DNA of 64,000 bases, taken from assembly GCA_963850345.1 (NCBI GenBank), contig CAWKKW010000009.1:434001-498000 (forward strand), read 5' to 3'. Below, piece after piece: positions 19,399-27,668 of the stretch. A model generated the notes under the pieces. It was not told the DNA's origin. It ran no database searches and worked only from the letters and a program-made list of their open reading frames with translations. The translations under genes were made by a program, and so were the position numbers. Source of the stretch: CAWKKW01 sp963850345. GTDB taxonomy: Bacteria > Acidobacteriota > Terriglobia > Terriglobales > Acidobacteriaceae. Each line of letters starts with the position of its first letter. Positions within the stretch are counted from its first letter, which is position 1.

Positions 19399-20442
19399 TT
19401 AAACCTTGGCTGCTGACTCCGCGGCTTGGGTTACGACGCGTTCTCTCGCATTCATAGGCAAGAGGCAGGCTCCCAAAATGCCGGAACTGGAGCCGAGTTC
19501 CGCAGGCAGCACATACGTCTTCCCCGTCTCCGCCTCCCGGGGCGTCAATACATTGGGTGCAGTAAATCGATAGACGTAGCTGCGTTGCTGGATCTCCCGG
19601 AACATTCTCGGAGCGAACAGTTCCCACGCGCTTGCAAGGCCCCCACCCACCACGTACAGCGGCAGGTTCAGCGTGTTGATCAGAGCGGCGAGTTCGATAC
19701 CCACCGCCTCTCCTACCGTTTCAAAGATGGCCATTGCGCCGGCGTCGCCGCCTCGTGCGAGGTCGAAGACATCCTTGGTTGTGAAGTGCGGCTTGCTCTT
19801 CGCCAGAGCCGTCAGGCCTTCGGAACTTCCAAGCTTGATGGATTCTTCCGCCATGCGTTGCACCGCGGTCGCCGAAGCGTACATCTCGAGGCAGCCCCGG
19901 CTGCCGCATCCGCAGGCGACGCCGTCTGGCCACACGGTCGCGTGTCCCGCCTCTCCCGCCATGCCGTTGATGCCGTGCCAGACTTCTCCGCCGATGATGA
20001 TGCCGTTACCAACGCCTGTCCCCAGCGTCAGCATGCAGAGGGAATCGACGCCGAGGGACTTGCCTTGCCCTGCAATGCACTCGGCCAGAGCCGCCGCGTT
20101 TGCGTCGCATTCAAGAACGACGAACCGGTTCAGTCGAGATTCAATGGCCGCACGAAGTTCAAACCCATCCCAGCCCGGCAGATTGGGCGGCGCGTGAATG
20201 CGGCCAACAGGAAGTTCCAGCGGTCCGGGCGTTCCAATGCCGATGCCGGCGAGAACATGCTCGTTCTCATAACGATGAATGCGGCTTAGAATCCCCTCGC
20301 ACATGTCATCGATCACTGCATCCCGTCCGTCCCGAATGCGTGTTGGCATTTGAACAAGATCGAACAGGCCCTGCTCCGCAGAGTAGGCACTGACCCGAAG
20401 GTTGGTGCCTCCCAGGTCTACTCCAATCGAGAATAAAGACAT
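19399..20442 (-). CDS. ROK-family sugar kinase (glucokinase-like)
   Basis: 347 residues from the ATG at MSLFSIGVDLGGTN; a longer frame exists but has no support. The ATP-binding motif is GVDLGGTNLRV. The ROK zinc site is intact (CGCGSRGCLEMYAS), with the ROK motif EAGHATVWPDG just before it. Catalytic Asp is in ECDANAAALAE. Glucose, mannose or N-acetyl sugars are the usual substrates. The N-terminus lacks a helix-turn-helix, so it is an enzyme and not a ROK repressor. It lies downstream of a LacI regulator on the same strand, with a perfect inverted repeat between them. Confidence 0.9.
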   Translation of the reverse strand: MSLFSIGVDLGGTNLRVSAYSAEQGLFDLVQMPTRIRDGRDAVIDDMCEGILSRIHRYENEHVLAGIGIGTPGPLELPVGRIHAPPNLPGWDGFELRAAIESRLNRFVVLECDANAAALAECIAGQGKSLGVDSLCMLTLGTGVGNGIIIGGEVWHGINGMAGEAGHATVWPDGVACGCGSRGCLEMYASATAVQRMAEESIKLGSSEGLTALAKSKPHFTTKDVFDLARGGDAGAMAIFETVGEAVGIELAALINTLNLPLYVVGGGLASAWELFAPRMFREIQQRSYVYRFTAPNVLTPREAETGKTYVLPAELGSSSGILGACLLPMNARERVVTQAAESAAKV

Positions 20443-20501
20443 AATCCCCACTCGTTCCGCCGCTCGCGCCCATCCGTCAGGGCACGCAATCCGTCCTACT
20501 G

Positions 20502-20529
20502 CCACGAAACTACATACGCAGTTTCGTGG
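20502..20529. repeat. perfect inverted repeat between lacI-type gene and ROK kinase
   Basis: CCACGAAACT and AGTTTCGTGG form a perfect 10-bp inverted repeat with an 8-base spacer. It is 60 bases upstream of the ROK kinase start and 142 bases after the LacI-family stop. It could be a terminator for the regulator, although no T-run follows, or a binding site controlling the kinase. The spacing is wider than in usual LacI operators. Confidence 0.5.
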
Positions 20530-20670
20530 TGCCGAGATCCCGTATGCGAACGTTCCCTCATTCTACGAGCGGGAATTCCTGAAAATCCAATCAATTCCAG
20601 AGAATTCTCAGGGCCTATTACTGAGGAACAAGCATATGCGGCTTGAGCACGTGTGCTGAGTCACCGATGA

Positions 20671-21732
20671 CTACTGGCCGCATCCGCAAGACCGTCGAAT
20701 GATCAACTCCGTCGGAAGAACAATCTTGATGTTTCCCGGTCCTGCATGACCCGTTGCGTGGCTCTGGATCGCTTCAAAGAGTAACTGCGCCCCGCGCCTT
20801 CCGAGTTCGACGGGTGGTTGGCGCACGGCTGTAAGCGGCGTTGCCAGTAGAGGTGCGAGTTCAAAGTCATCAAACCCGATCAGGGCGACGTCTTCAGGAA
20901 TTCGCATGCCGGCGCGTTGCAGGGCATGGAGCGTGTGGATGGTGGTGACGTTGTTGAGCGTAAACAAAGCCGTTGGGCGATCGCTATCCCGCATCCTTGC
21001 TTCGATCGCTGCGGTCACGTCCTCCGCGCTCACCAGATCGGAGAGTATCTCCGTAAGCAGCCCCGCGTTCTTCATGGCTGCGGTGTATCCAGTGATGCGC
21101 TGGTGGATGGTCGAGAACTGCGCGTCATATCCGAGGCAGGCGATGCGTCGATGGCCGTGCTCGATCAGGTGGGTGACCGCGACCTCGGCTCCTCCGCGGT
21201 TCTCAACCGTCACCTCGCCGGCACGGAGTCCTTCAAGCGTCCTGTCCAGAGTGATGATGGGCACCCCGAGGGAGAGCATCTCCTCAAGCCGGGAAGAGGC
21301 TCGAGTACGAGAGGGCACCAGGATCAGGCCGGCAATGTTCCTGGCCGCCATCATGTCTACTTCATCCGCCTCGAAGTCGACATTTCGCTCTGAGGCCACA
21401 ATCATGGTCATGTATCCGAGATGTCCTGCCACTTCCTGTACCGCGTTGGCGCAGGTCGCGAAGAAAGGATCAGCCAGGTCAGGCACGATCAGCCCGATCA
21501 ACCGTGCTCGCTGCCCCTTGAGGGTTCGCGCGGCCTCATTGGGCTTGTACCCGAGGCGCGCAATGGCCTCACGAACGCGCTTCTCGGTTGCGTCGCTAAC
21601 GTAGCTGCCGCCGTTGATGACGCGAGATACCGTCATAATCGCGACACCAGCATGCTTGGCCACATCCGTAATGGTTGGGAGTGCGGATCGTTTGCCGGCC
21701 GTGCGCTTGCGGGCTTCGCTCTTAATGGCCAT
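20671..21732 (-). CDS. LacI-family transcriptional regulator
   Basis: 353 residues from the ATG at MAIKSEARK, preceded by AAGGTGAG; an earlier ATG at 21807 is possible. The N-terminal LacI helix-turn-helix is clear (PTITDVAKHAGVAIMTVSRV, then the hinge RPNEAAR-like YKPNEAARTLK). The periplasmic-binding-protein-like effector domain follows (IGLIVPDLADPFF, GLILVPSR, PTALFTLNN, IPEDVALIGFDDFELAPLL). It ends in a short cysteine-containing tail (RRSCGCGQ). Sugar-responsive control of the downstream ROK kinase is the simplest guess. Confidence 0.93.
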   Translation of the reverse strand: MAIKSEARKRTAGKRSALPTITDVAKHAGVAIMTVSRVINGGSYVSDATEKRVREAIARLGYKPNEAARTLKGQRARLIGLIVPDLADPFFATCANAVQEVAGHLGYMTMIVASERNVDFEADEVDMMAARNIAGLILVPSRTRASSRLEEMLSLGVPIITLDRTLEGLRAGEVTVENRGGAEVAVTHLIEHGHRRIACLGYDAQFSTIHQRITGYTAAMKNAGLLTEILSDLVSAEDVTAAIEARMRDSDRPTALFTLNNVTTIHTLHALQRAGMRIPEDVALIGFDDFELAPLLATPLTAVRQPPVELGRRGAQLLFEAIQSHATGHAGPGNIKIVLPTELIIRRSCGCGQ

Positions 21733-21807
21733 TTTTTCTGTGCTCACCTTGATGTGTAAACAGGCTAAACCAATGGGGCTGCGATGGGGATACTGATTTG
21801 AGGACAT

Positions 21808-22625
21808 CCCTGCAGCCGCCTATCTGACTCTGGTCCGCATGGGAGCTGCCGTACAACTCCTGGCCTCGCAGAGATTACAGTCGTTGTACCAAATGCGGGG
21901 TCGGAAGTTACCCGAGCGACTGCAAAAGCCAGCCGCAGCCCCTTCTCAACCCCGATAAGACGGTAACGCGCGAAGTACCTCCAAATGTAAGTAAAGAAAG
22001 ATATGAGTTACATTTTGGAGATAATTTGACTCTCCTATTAAGTAGCCGAAGATAGCCAGAAATCCACCATTGCCATTTCCTCCGGCGTGAACACTGGCAA
22101 GATGACAAAAAAGATGAAGAAATTGAAATATTAGCCAAAATCGCCATTCAACCGGCGTGTCGAGCAGGTGTATGTTCGCTCAGAATTGTTTGCGGAAGAG
22201 TAGCCGGAAAAAGCCAAAACTGCTCGGTTTCCCAAAGATTCTGCCTCACAATTTGCACCTGGCTTCACTTGCAAGGCTTGCCTGAGCCGATTTCCTCAAA
22301 TTCCAAAAAACACGATCTGTAAGGTGATCTCCAGCAGAGCAGATGAACAGAAGTTAATGAACTTACCGTAATTTCTACGGTGCACACCGGGTCCGATTTT
22401 GCTTCGCCGGTGCCCCGGGCGGCGAGGAAGAGTAAAGGAATCCTGTAACTCACCGGACTAAGTAAAAACGAACCTACTTACAAACTTATAGCTGCCGCAA
22501 GGCAAACGTTGAATGAGCAAGAACGCTTTGCACCGATGGTTCAGAAGAACAAGATTGAAATTTGTAACGTCGGCTGAGCTGAAATCTGATATGCGAGAGC
22601 CGGAACCCCCAAGGAGAGGTCTGCC
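21808..22625. other. long non-coding, AT-richer stretch
   Basis: About 800 bases between the divergent LacI and AraC regulators, with no convincing gene. Two imperfect hairpins are visible: CCAAATGTAA/TTACATTTTGG (21981-22018) and ACCGTA/TACGGT (22365-22381). Diverged copies of a short element containing AGCC(A/G)(A/G)AA and CCGGCG recur near 22051, 22133 and 22204. Short open frames here are unlike neighbouring proteins in composition. Confidence 0.5.
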
Positions 22626-23084
22626 ATGGCAACGATGAGAAATTTACCCGACGCAACGATGGGGTTGGAACCTATGACCGAGAATCTGGCGATCCCGGCC
22701 CAGAACGGCCAGCCGAGCATGGATCAAAGGATCGCAACCATTCTTGACTTCATACGCAGTTCACCGATCGATGCGGTCTCACTCGAGTCAGCCGCCGCGA
22801 TCGTTTGGATTTCGCCCTCTCGCCTTCGGCATCTCTTCAAAGAGCACGTCGGCGTATCGTTTCACAAGTATGTGATCAATGTGCGACTGGAGCGCGCTCG
22901 CTACCTGCTCAGAACGACGAACTGCACTGTCGAGCAGATCGCTGCCATGCTTGGTATCCAGGATCGCAGCCACTTCGCCCATATCTTCAAGAGAGCTTAT
23001 GGAGTCTCGCCCGGCGCTGCCCGCGGTGGGCGCGTAAAGCAAACTGCTCCGGGTTCCGAAGTGAAGACTCAGCTACCCAGCTGA
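22626..23084 (+). CDS. short AraC-type HTH regulator
   Basis: 152 residues containing only the two helix-turn-helix motifs of the AraC family (SLESAAAIVWISPSRLRHLF, then NCTVEQIAAMLGIQDRSHFA and FKRAYGVSPGAAR), with a 35-residue leader and no effector domain. AAGGAG lies upstream of the ATG. Single-domain AraC proteins of this sort resemble MarA/SoxS and are controlled by their abundance. The target is unknown. Confidence 0.88.
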   Translation: MATMRNLPDATMGLEPMTENLAIPAQNGQPSMDQRIATILDFIRSSPIDAVSLESAAAIVWISPSRLRHLFKEHVGVSFHKYVINVRLERARYLLRTTNCTVEQIAAMLGIQDRSHFAHIFKRAYGVSPGAARGGRVKQTAPGSEVKTQLPS

Positions 23085-23178
23085 TCTACGCGTCGCGAGC
23101 GAGGCAGGTGAGTGCGCACGAAGCGAACTCGCGAAGGTTCGATGTTGTGCAAGAGAAGAGTGGAGCAGGCAAGAAGGG

Positions 23179-23883
23179 CTAAACCACGGATGCCTCTCTC
23201 ACCATCCGGCGCTCCACTCTCTTTTCATAACCGGTTCCCTGAAGAATCCGCTGCACATAGATCCCCGGAGTCACGATGTGATCCGGATCCAGCGCGCCTG
23301 GCTCCACCAGTTCTTCCACCTCCGCGATCGTAATCTTGGCCGCGGCGGCCATCATCGGGTTGAAGTTGCGAGCAGTCTTGCGATACACCAGGTTGCCTGC
23401 AAGATCTCCACGCCACGCCTTCACCAGGGCAAAATCCGCGCGAAGCCACTCCTCCATCAAGTAAGCGCGCCCGTGAAACTCTCGAGTCTCTTTTCCCTCG
23501 GCCACCAGGGTTCCCACGCCGGCTGGCGTAAAGAATGCCGGAATGCCAGCGCCGCCTGCGCGAATCCTCTCAGCCAGCGTGCCCTGCGGCACAAGCGTGA
23601 GATCCAATTCTCCCTTGATCACCTTCTCTTCAAGCAGCTTGTTTTCGCCCACGTAGCTGCCCACATGCGAATCGATCATGCCGGACTCGAGCATTTGGCC
23701 CATGCCAAAGCCGTCTACGCCCATGTTATTGCTGATGGTGTGCAGATGCTTCACGCCCCTGCGAACCAGCGCTGCGATCAAATTTTCAGGGATCCCGCAT
23801 AGACCGAATCCCCCAATCATGATGCTGGCGCCTTCCGGTATGTCCGCGACGGCGTCATCGGCATGTTGAACTAGCTTCTTCAT
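23179..23883 (-). CDS. scoA: 3-oxoacid/acetate CoA-transferase subunit A
   Basis: 234 residues from the ATG at MKKLVQHADDAV. Family I CoA-transferase alpha-subunit signature: SIMIGGFGLCGIPENLI near residue 22, SNNMGVDGFGMGQML, and GSYVGENKLLEE. These enzymes move CoA between succinyl- or acetyl-CoA and acetoacetate. The active-site glutamate is on subunit B, which is not adjacent on either side: downstream is the convergent AraC gene, upstream the divergent uxaC. It is complete in itself but needs a partner encoded elsewhere. Confidence 0.9.
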   Translation of the reverse strand: MKKLVQHADDAVADIPEGASIMIGGFGLCGIPENLIAALVRRGVKHLHTISNNMGVDGFGMGQMLESGMIDSHVGSYVGENKLLEEKVIKGELDLTLVPQGTLAERIRAGGAGIPAFFTPAGVGTLVAEGKETREFHGRAYLMEEWLRADFALVKAWRGDLAGNLVYRKTARNFNPMMAAAAKITIAEVEELVEPGALDPDHIVTPGIYVQRILQGTGYEKRVERRMVREASVV

Positions 23884-24095
23884 GGGTGGTCCTGTTCCGG
23901 CCTGCAACGAGAAAAGTTGGATAGCGATGCCCCGCATGCTAGCATCTCGGGTCTGGCCGAGTAAAACCAGCGGTAGACGCAGCAAGGACAGGGGTCGCGC
24001 GTTCGCGTATACCGCACATTTCGCCTTCGAGTTCCTGTGTGTAGAATTTTGTGGGTGACACGTTCAACCGGCGAATCGCTGGGGAAAAGAAACCC

Positions 24096-25490
24096 ATGAG
24101 TCTGCTTCACGACGACCGACTGTTTCCGGCCGATCCCGATACACGGAACATCGCCAGGCAGTTGTTTGCTTCCATCCGATCTCTGCCCATTGTCAGTCCG
24201 CACGGGCACACGGACGCTCGGTGGTTCGCGGAGAACCAGCCATTCCCCGATCCGGCCACGCTGCTGATTGTTCCCGATCATTACATTTTCCGGATGTTGT
24301 ACAGCCAGAGCATTGCGCTCGAAGACCTGCGGATCGGGCCGAACTCTACTGCCAAACCGCGCGATGCATGGCGAATCTTCGCGGAGCACTACTACCTTTT
24401 TCGCGGCACGCCAACGCGGCTGTGGCTGGAGTATGCGTTTCAGGAGTTGTTCGGAATCGACCAGCCGCTCTCGGCTCACACTGCCGATCTCTACTTCGAC
24501 ACGATCTCGGAAAAGCTGGCCATGCCGGAGTTTCTGCCTCGTTCGCTCTACGAGCGCTTTCAGATTGAAGTTTTCACGACCACGGATGCGCCCACAGACT
24601 CGCTCCAGTGGCACCAGCAAATTCGAGACTCAGGTTGGAAGGCCCGCATTCTGCCCACCTTTCGCCCGGATTCTGTAGTCGATCCTGACCACGCGGGCTT
24701 CCGCGAAAATGTCTCCAGGCTGGCCGCCATGACCGGGGAGGACTGCTCGCAATGGGCCGGGTATCTACGAGCGCTCTCCGCGACCCGCCTGCGTTTCCGG
24801 CAGCTTGGATGTACCGCCACAGATCACGGTCATCCCACCGCACAGACGGCTGACCTCGACAGGGACACGGCCTCCTCACTGTACGAAAAAGTCACTGCCG
24901 GCGAATCGAGTTCCATAGATCGCGAGTTGTTCCGGGCACAGATGCTGACGGAGATGGCGCGCATGAGTCTTGAAGACGGTCTCGTGATGCAGATCCATCC
25001 GGGTAGTTCGCGTGACTACAATCCGCAGTTATATGCAAAATTTGGCAGCAACATGGGAGCGGATATCCCAACCGCAACCGATTACGTTCACGGGCTCAAG
25101 CCGCTGCTCCAGCGGTATGGGAACGAGCCGAAGCTCACGATCATCCTCTTCACGCTGGATGAAACGACCTACAGCAGGGAACTCGCGCCGTTGGCAGGCC
25201 ACTATCCATGCTTGCTGCTCGGTCCTCCCTGGTGGTTTTTTGACAGCCCTGAAGGCATGACGCGCTATCGGGAGGCGGTGATTGAAACTGCCGGATTCTA
25301 TAACACCGCGGGATTTAACGACGATACGCGCGCATTCCTTTCCATTCCGGCGCGGCATGATCTCTCGCGACGGGTGGACTGCGCCTATCTGGCAAAGCTG
25401 GTGGTTGAACATCGGTTGAGGGAAGACGAGGCGTTTAAACTGGCCCGCGATCTCGCCGGAGGGTTGGCGCGGAAAGCCTATCGGCTCTAA
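24096..25490 (+). CDS. uxaC: uronate isomerase (glucuronate/galacturonate isomerase)
   Basis: 464 residues from the ATG at MSLLHDDRLF. Converts D-glucuronate to D-fructuronate and D-galacturonate to D-tagaturonate in pectin and hemicellulose catabolism. The amidohydrolase-fold metal motif is SPHGHTDARWFAEN near residue 34. Other family blocks are FTTDAPTD (written TTTDAPTDSL), LPTFRPDSV, MQIHPGSSRDYN and LPPWWFFDSPEGM-like GPPWWFFDSPEG. It is followed after 62 bases by a LarA-type racemase gene on the same strand, suggesting a sugar-acid pathway. Confidence 0.95.
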   Translation: MSLLHDDRLFPADPDTRNIARQLFASIRSLPIVSPHGHTDARWFAENQPFPDPATLLIVPDHYIFRMLYSQSIALEDLRIGPNSTAKPRDAWRIFAEHYYLFRGTPTRLWLEYAFQELFGIDQPLSAHTADLYFDTISEKLAMPEFLPRSLYERFQIEVFTTTDAPTDSLQWHQQIRDSGWKARILPTFRPDSVVDPDHAGFRENVSRLAAMTGEDCSQWAGYLRALSATRLRFRQLGCTATDHGHPTAQTADLDRDTASSLYEKVTAGESSSIDRELFRAQMLTEMARMSLEDGLVMQIHPGSSRDYNPQLYAKFGSNMGADIPTATDYVHGLKPLLQRYGNEPKLTIILFTLDETTYSRELAPLAGHYPCLLLGPPWWFFDSPEGMTRYREAVIETAGFYNTAGFNDDTRAFLSIPARHDLSRRVDCAYLAKLVVEHRLREDEAFKLARDLAGGLARKAYRL

Positions 25491-25552
25491 CTCCTTGTGT
25501 AAGTGTGCATAGTGCGGAGTAAGTGACTTAGCTACCCACTCGAGGTTCCGAT

Positions 25553-26821
25553 TTGTCAGTCTATTTGAGTATCGGTAGCGCGGATGTTGAGATCTCCGCA
25601 GAGGAAGCTCAGCACTCTCTCGAGCAGGCGCTTCGCCGTCTTGGAGAGCGTAAGCGTGTGCTGGTCGTTCCTCCCGACTCGAGCCGCTATCATTCGCGGG
25701 CCGGATTTCTCACCCGATGCGCCTATCAATACTATGGCTCGGCGCTAGAAGCCATACTGCCCGCCCTTGGCACACATGCGCCCATGACTCCGGCAGAACT
25801 GACTTACATGTATGGAGACCTGCCCCAAAGTCTCTTCCGAGTTCATAACTGGCGGACCGATGTTGTCAGCGTGGGTGAGGTTCCGGCGGAGTTCATCCAC
25901 GAGCAATCCGAAGGAAAGCTCTCCTATACGTGGCCGGCAGAGGTCAACCGCCTGATTGTAGAGAGTAACTTCGACTTAGTGCTGTCGATTGGCCAGGTCG
26001 TGCCTCACGAAGTGATAGGCATGGCCAACTTCAATAAGAATATTCTGATCGGTACGGGTGGCGGAAAGAGTATCAATCGAAGCCACTATTTAGCGGCCGT
26101 CTACGGAATGGAGCGCATCATGGGTCGCGCCGACAATCCGGTGCGCCGCGTGTTGAATTACGCTTCCGATCACTTCCTGAGACATGTTCCGATTGTGTAT
26201 GTGCTCACCGTCATCGGCCGTAATGCTGAAGGAAGGCTGGTGATGCGCGGACTATTCATTGGAGACGACGTCGAGTGCTTCCAAATGGCTTCGGACCTGA
26301 GCCTCCAAGTCAACTTCGAGATGCTCGAGTCCGAGTTGCGCAAGGTGGTCGTCTATCTCGATCCGCACGAGTTCAAGAGCACATGGCTGGGCAATAAAGC
26401 CATCTACCGAACTCGTATGGCGCTTGCGGACAAAGCGGAGTTGATCATCCTGGCGCCCGGCCTGCGCACCTTCGGCGAAGATGCGGAGATCGATCGCCTC
26501 ATTCGCAAGTATGGATATCGCGGCACTCCCGCTACTCTGCGAGACGTGGAACAGAATGCCGATCTCGCAGCGAACTTGGGCGCGGCGGCGCACCTTATCC
26601 ACGGATCCTCTGAAGGCCGCTTCAAGATTTGCTACTGTCCGGGAAAGCTCAGCAGAGAAGAGATCGAGAGCGTTGGCTTCCGCTATGCGGATCTAGCGGG
26701 GATGGCGAGCCGATACGATCCCGCTACGCTGCGCGATGGTTTCAACACCGTTCATGGCGAAAATATCTTCTATATCTCCAATCCTGGTCTCGGACTTTGG
26801 GCTTACCGGGGCCGCTTCTAA
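25553..26821 (+). CDS. LarA-family nickel-pincer racemase/epimerase homologue
   Basis: 422 residues from a TTG start preceded by GAGGT. Lactate racemase LarA uses a Ni-pincer nucleotide tethered to a lysine. Here His152 (VVPHEVIG), Lys162 (NFNKNILIG) and His178 (RSHYL) have the same spacings (10 and 16) as His174, Lys184 and His200 of the Lactobacillus enzyme. His75 (GTHAPMT) matches the first catalytic histidine. So the active site is intact. LarA homologues act on many 2-hydroxy acids; beside uxaC, a sugar-acid C2-epimerase role is likely. The cofactor genes larB, larC and larE are not in the window. Confidence 0.85.
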   Translation: MSVYLSIGSADVEISAEEAQHSLEQALRRLGERKRVLVVPPDSSRYHSRAGFLTRCAYQYYGSALEAILPALGTHAPMTPAELTYMYGDLPQSLFRVHNWRTDVVSVGEVPAEFIHEQSEGKLSYTWPAEVNRLIVESNFDLVLSIGQVVPHEVIGMANFNKNILIGTGGGKSINRSHYLAAVYGMERIMGRADNPVRRVLNYASDHFLRHVPIVYVLTVIGRNAEGRLVMRGLFIGDDVECFQMASDLSLQVNFEMLESELRKVVVYLDPHEFKSTWLGNKAIYRTRMALADKAELIILAPGLRTFGEDAEIDRLIRKYGYRGTPATLRDVEQNADLAANLGAAAHLIHGSSEGRFKICYCPGKLSREEIESVGFRYADLAGMASRYDPATLRDGFNTVHGENIFYISNPGLGLWAYRGRF

Positions 26822-26951
26822 CGGTAGCCTTTCTCGAATATCGGGCCAGTTCCGGGCTCTGTCCGTCGGAAGATTTTCCAGCAGTGAGGACAGTCGAACT
26901 CACCTCACCATCGGGTCGCCTACTCACTGTAACTTTGCATCTGATACAACC

Positions 26952-27611
26952 ATGGCTGAAACAGTGCAGGTTCCACCACCGCCTCGTCAAAGCCGCCCCT
27001 CGACGGCAGTGGTTCTGTTGTTTTTTGGGGTTATCCTCGGGATCGCCGCGTTCTCCTATTTTGCCCGGCAAGCCAAGACAGGAGTGTGGGATCGCTTAGC
27101 CGCTGCGGCAACAGGACGCGGTTTGCGCATCGATGTTTCTCAACCTACAGTAGTCGAAAAGATTCAACGACTGCAACGTTTAGAGACCGTCGACTACAGC
27201 ATGGATAAGGTCGTCGAGGGGGAACGCCAGAGTCAGATTTTTCCGTCTTTCCTCACAGGAGATCGGCTGCTGCTGATCACTCATGGCGAAGTGATCGCCG
27301 GCGTTGATCTCAGTCACTTAAAGCCTGACGATGTTCATGTGCACGGCAAACAGATCGACGTTCGGCTGCCCGAGTCGCAGGTGCTATTCACCCGACTTGA
27401 TAGCGCGAAGACTAAAGTCTATTCGCGAACCACGGGACTTCTGGTGCCGGCCGACCCGAATCTGGAGAGCGAAGTGCGCCAGCAAGCGGAGCAGCAGATG
27501 ACCCAGGCCGCGGTCGCGGATGGCATTCTTCAGAAGGCGCAACAGAATGCCCGCGCGAATGTCACGGCTCTGCTGCAAGGGCTAGGCTTCGAACAGGTCG
27601 ACGTTCGCTGA
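26952..27611 (+). CDS. DUF4230 membrane-anchored protein
   Basis: 219 residues. A proline-rich cytoplasmic start is followed by one membrane helix (about residues 19-37, VVLLFFGVILGIAAFSYF) and an extracytoplasmic DUF4230-like domain with the segments LQRLETVDYSMDKVVEG, LLITHGEVIAGVDLS and VRLPESQVLFTRLD. A C-terminal helical region follows (QQAEQQMTQAAVADGILQ). Function is unknown for the family. The chosen ATG lies 130 bases after the LarA-like gene; a longer frame starts within that gene. Confidence 0.8.
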   Translation: MAETVQVPPPPRQSRPSTAVVLLFFGVILGIAAFSYFARQAKTGVWDRLAAAATGRGLRIDVSQPTVVEKIQRLQRLETVDYSMDKVVEGERQSQIFPSFLTGDRLLLITHGEVIAGVDLSHLKPDDVHVHGKQIDVRLPESQVLFTRLDSAKTKVYSRTTGLLVPADPNLESEVRQQAEQQMTQAAVADGILQKAQQNARANVTALLQGLGFEQVDVR

Positions 27612-27645
27612 AGAAAAAAAGTGCCCTGGCGCATTGCCAGGGCAC
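27611..27645 (-). terminator. intrinsic terminator of glnA
   Basis: GTGCCCTGGC and GCCAGGGCAC (27621-27645) form a perfect 10-bp stem with a 5-base loop. On the minus strand it is followed at once by a run of seven T bases. It lies 24 bases after the glutamine synthetase stop. Confidence 0.9.
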
Positions 27646-27668
27646 AGTCGCACAGCATTCGCTTTGCT

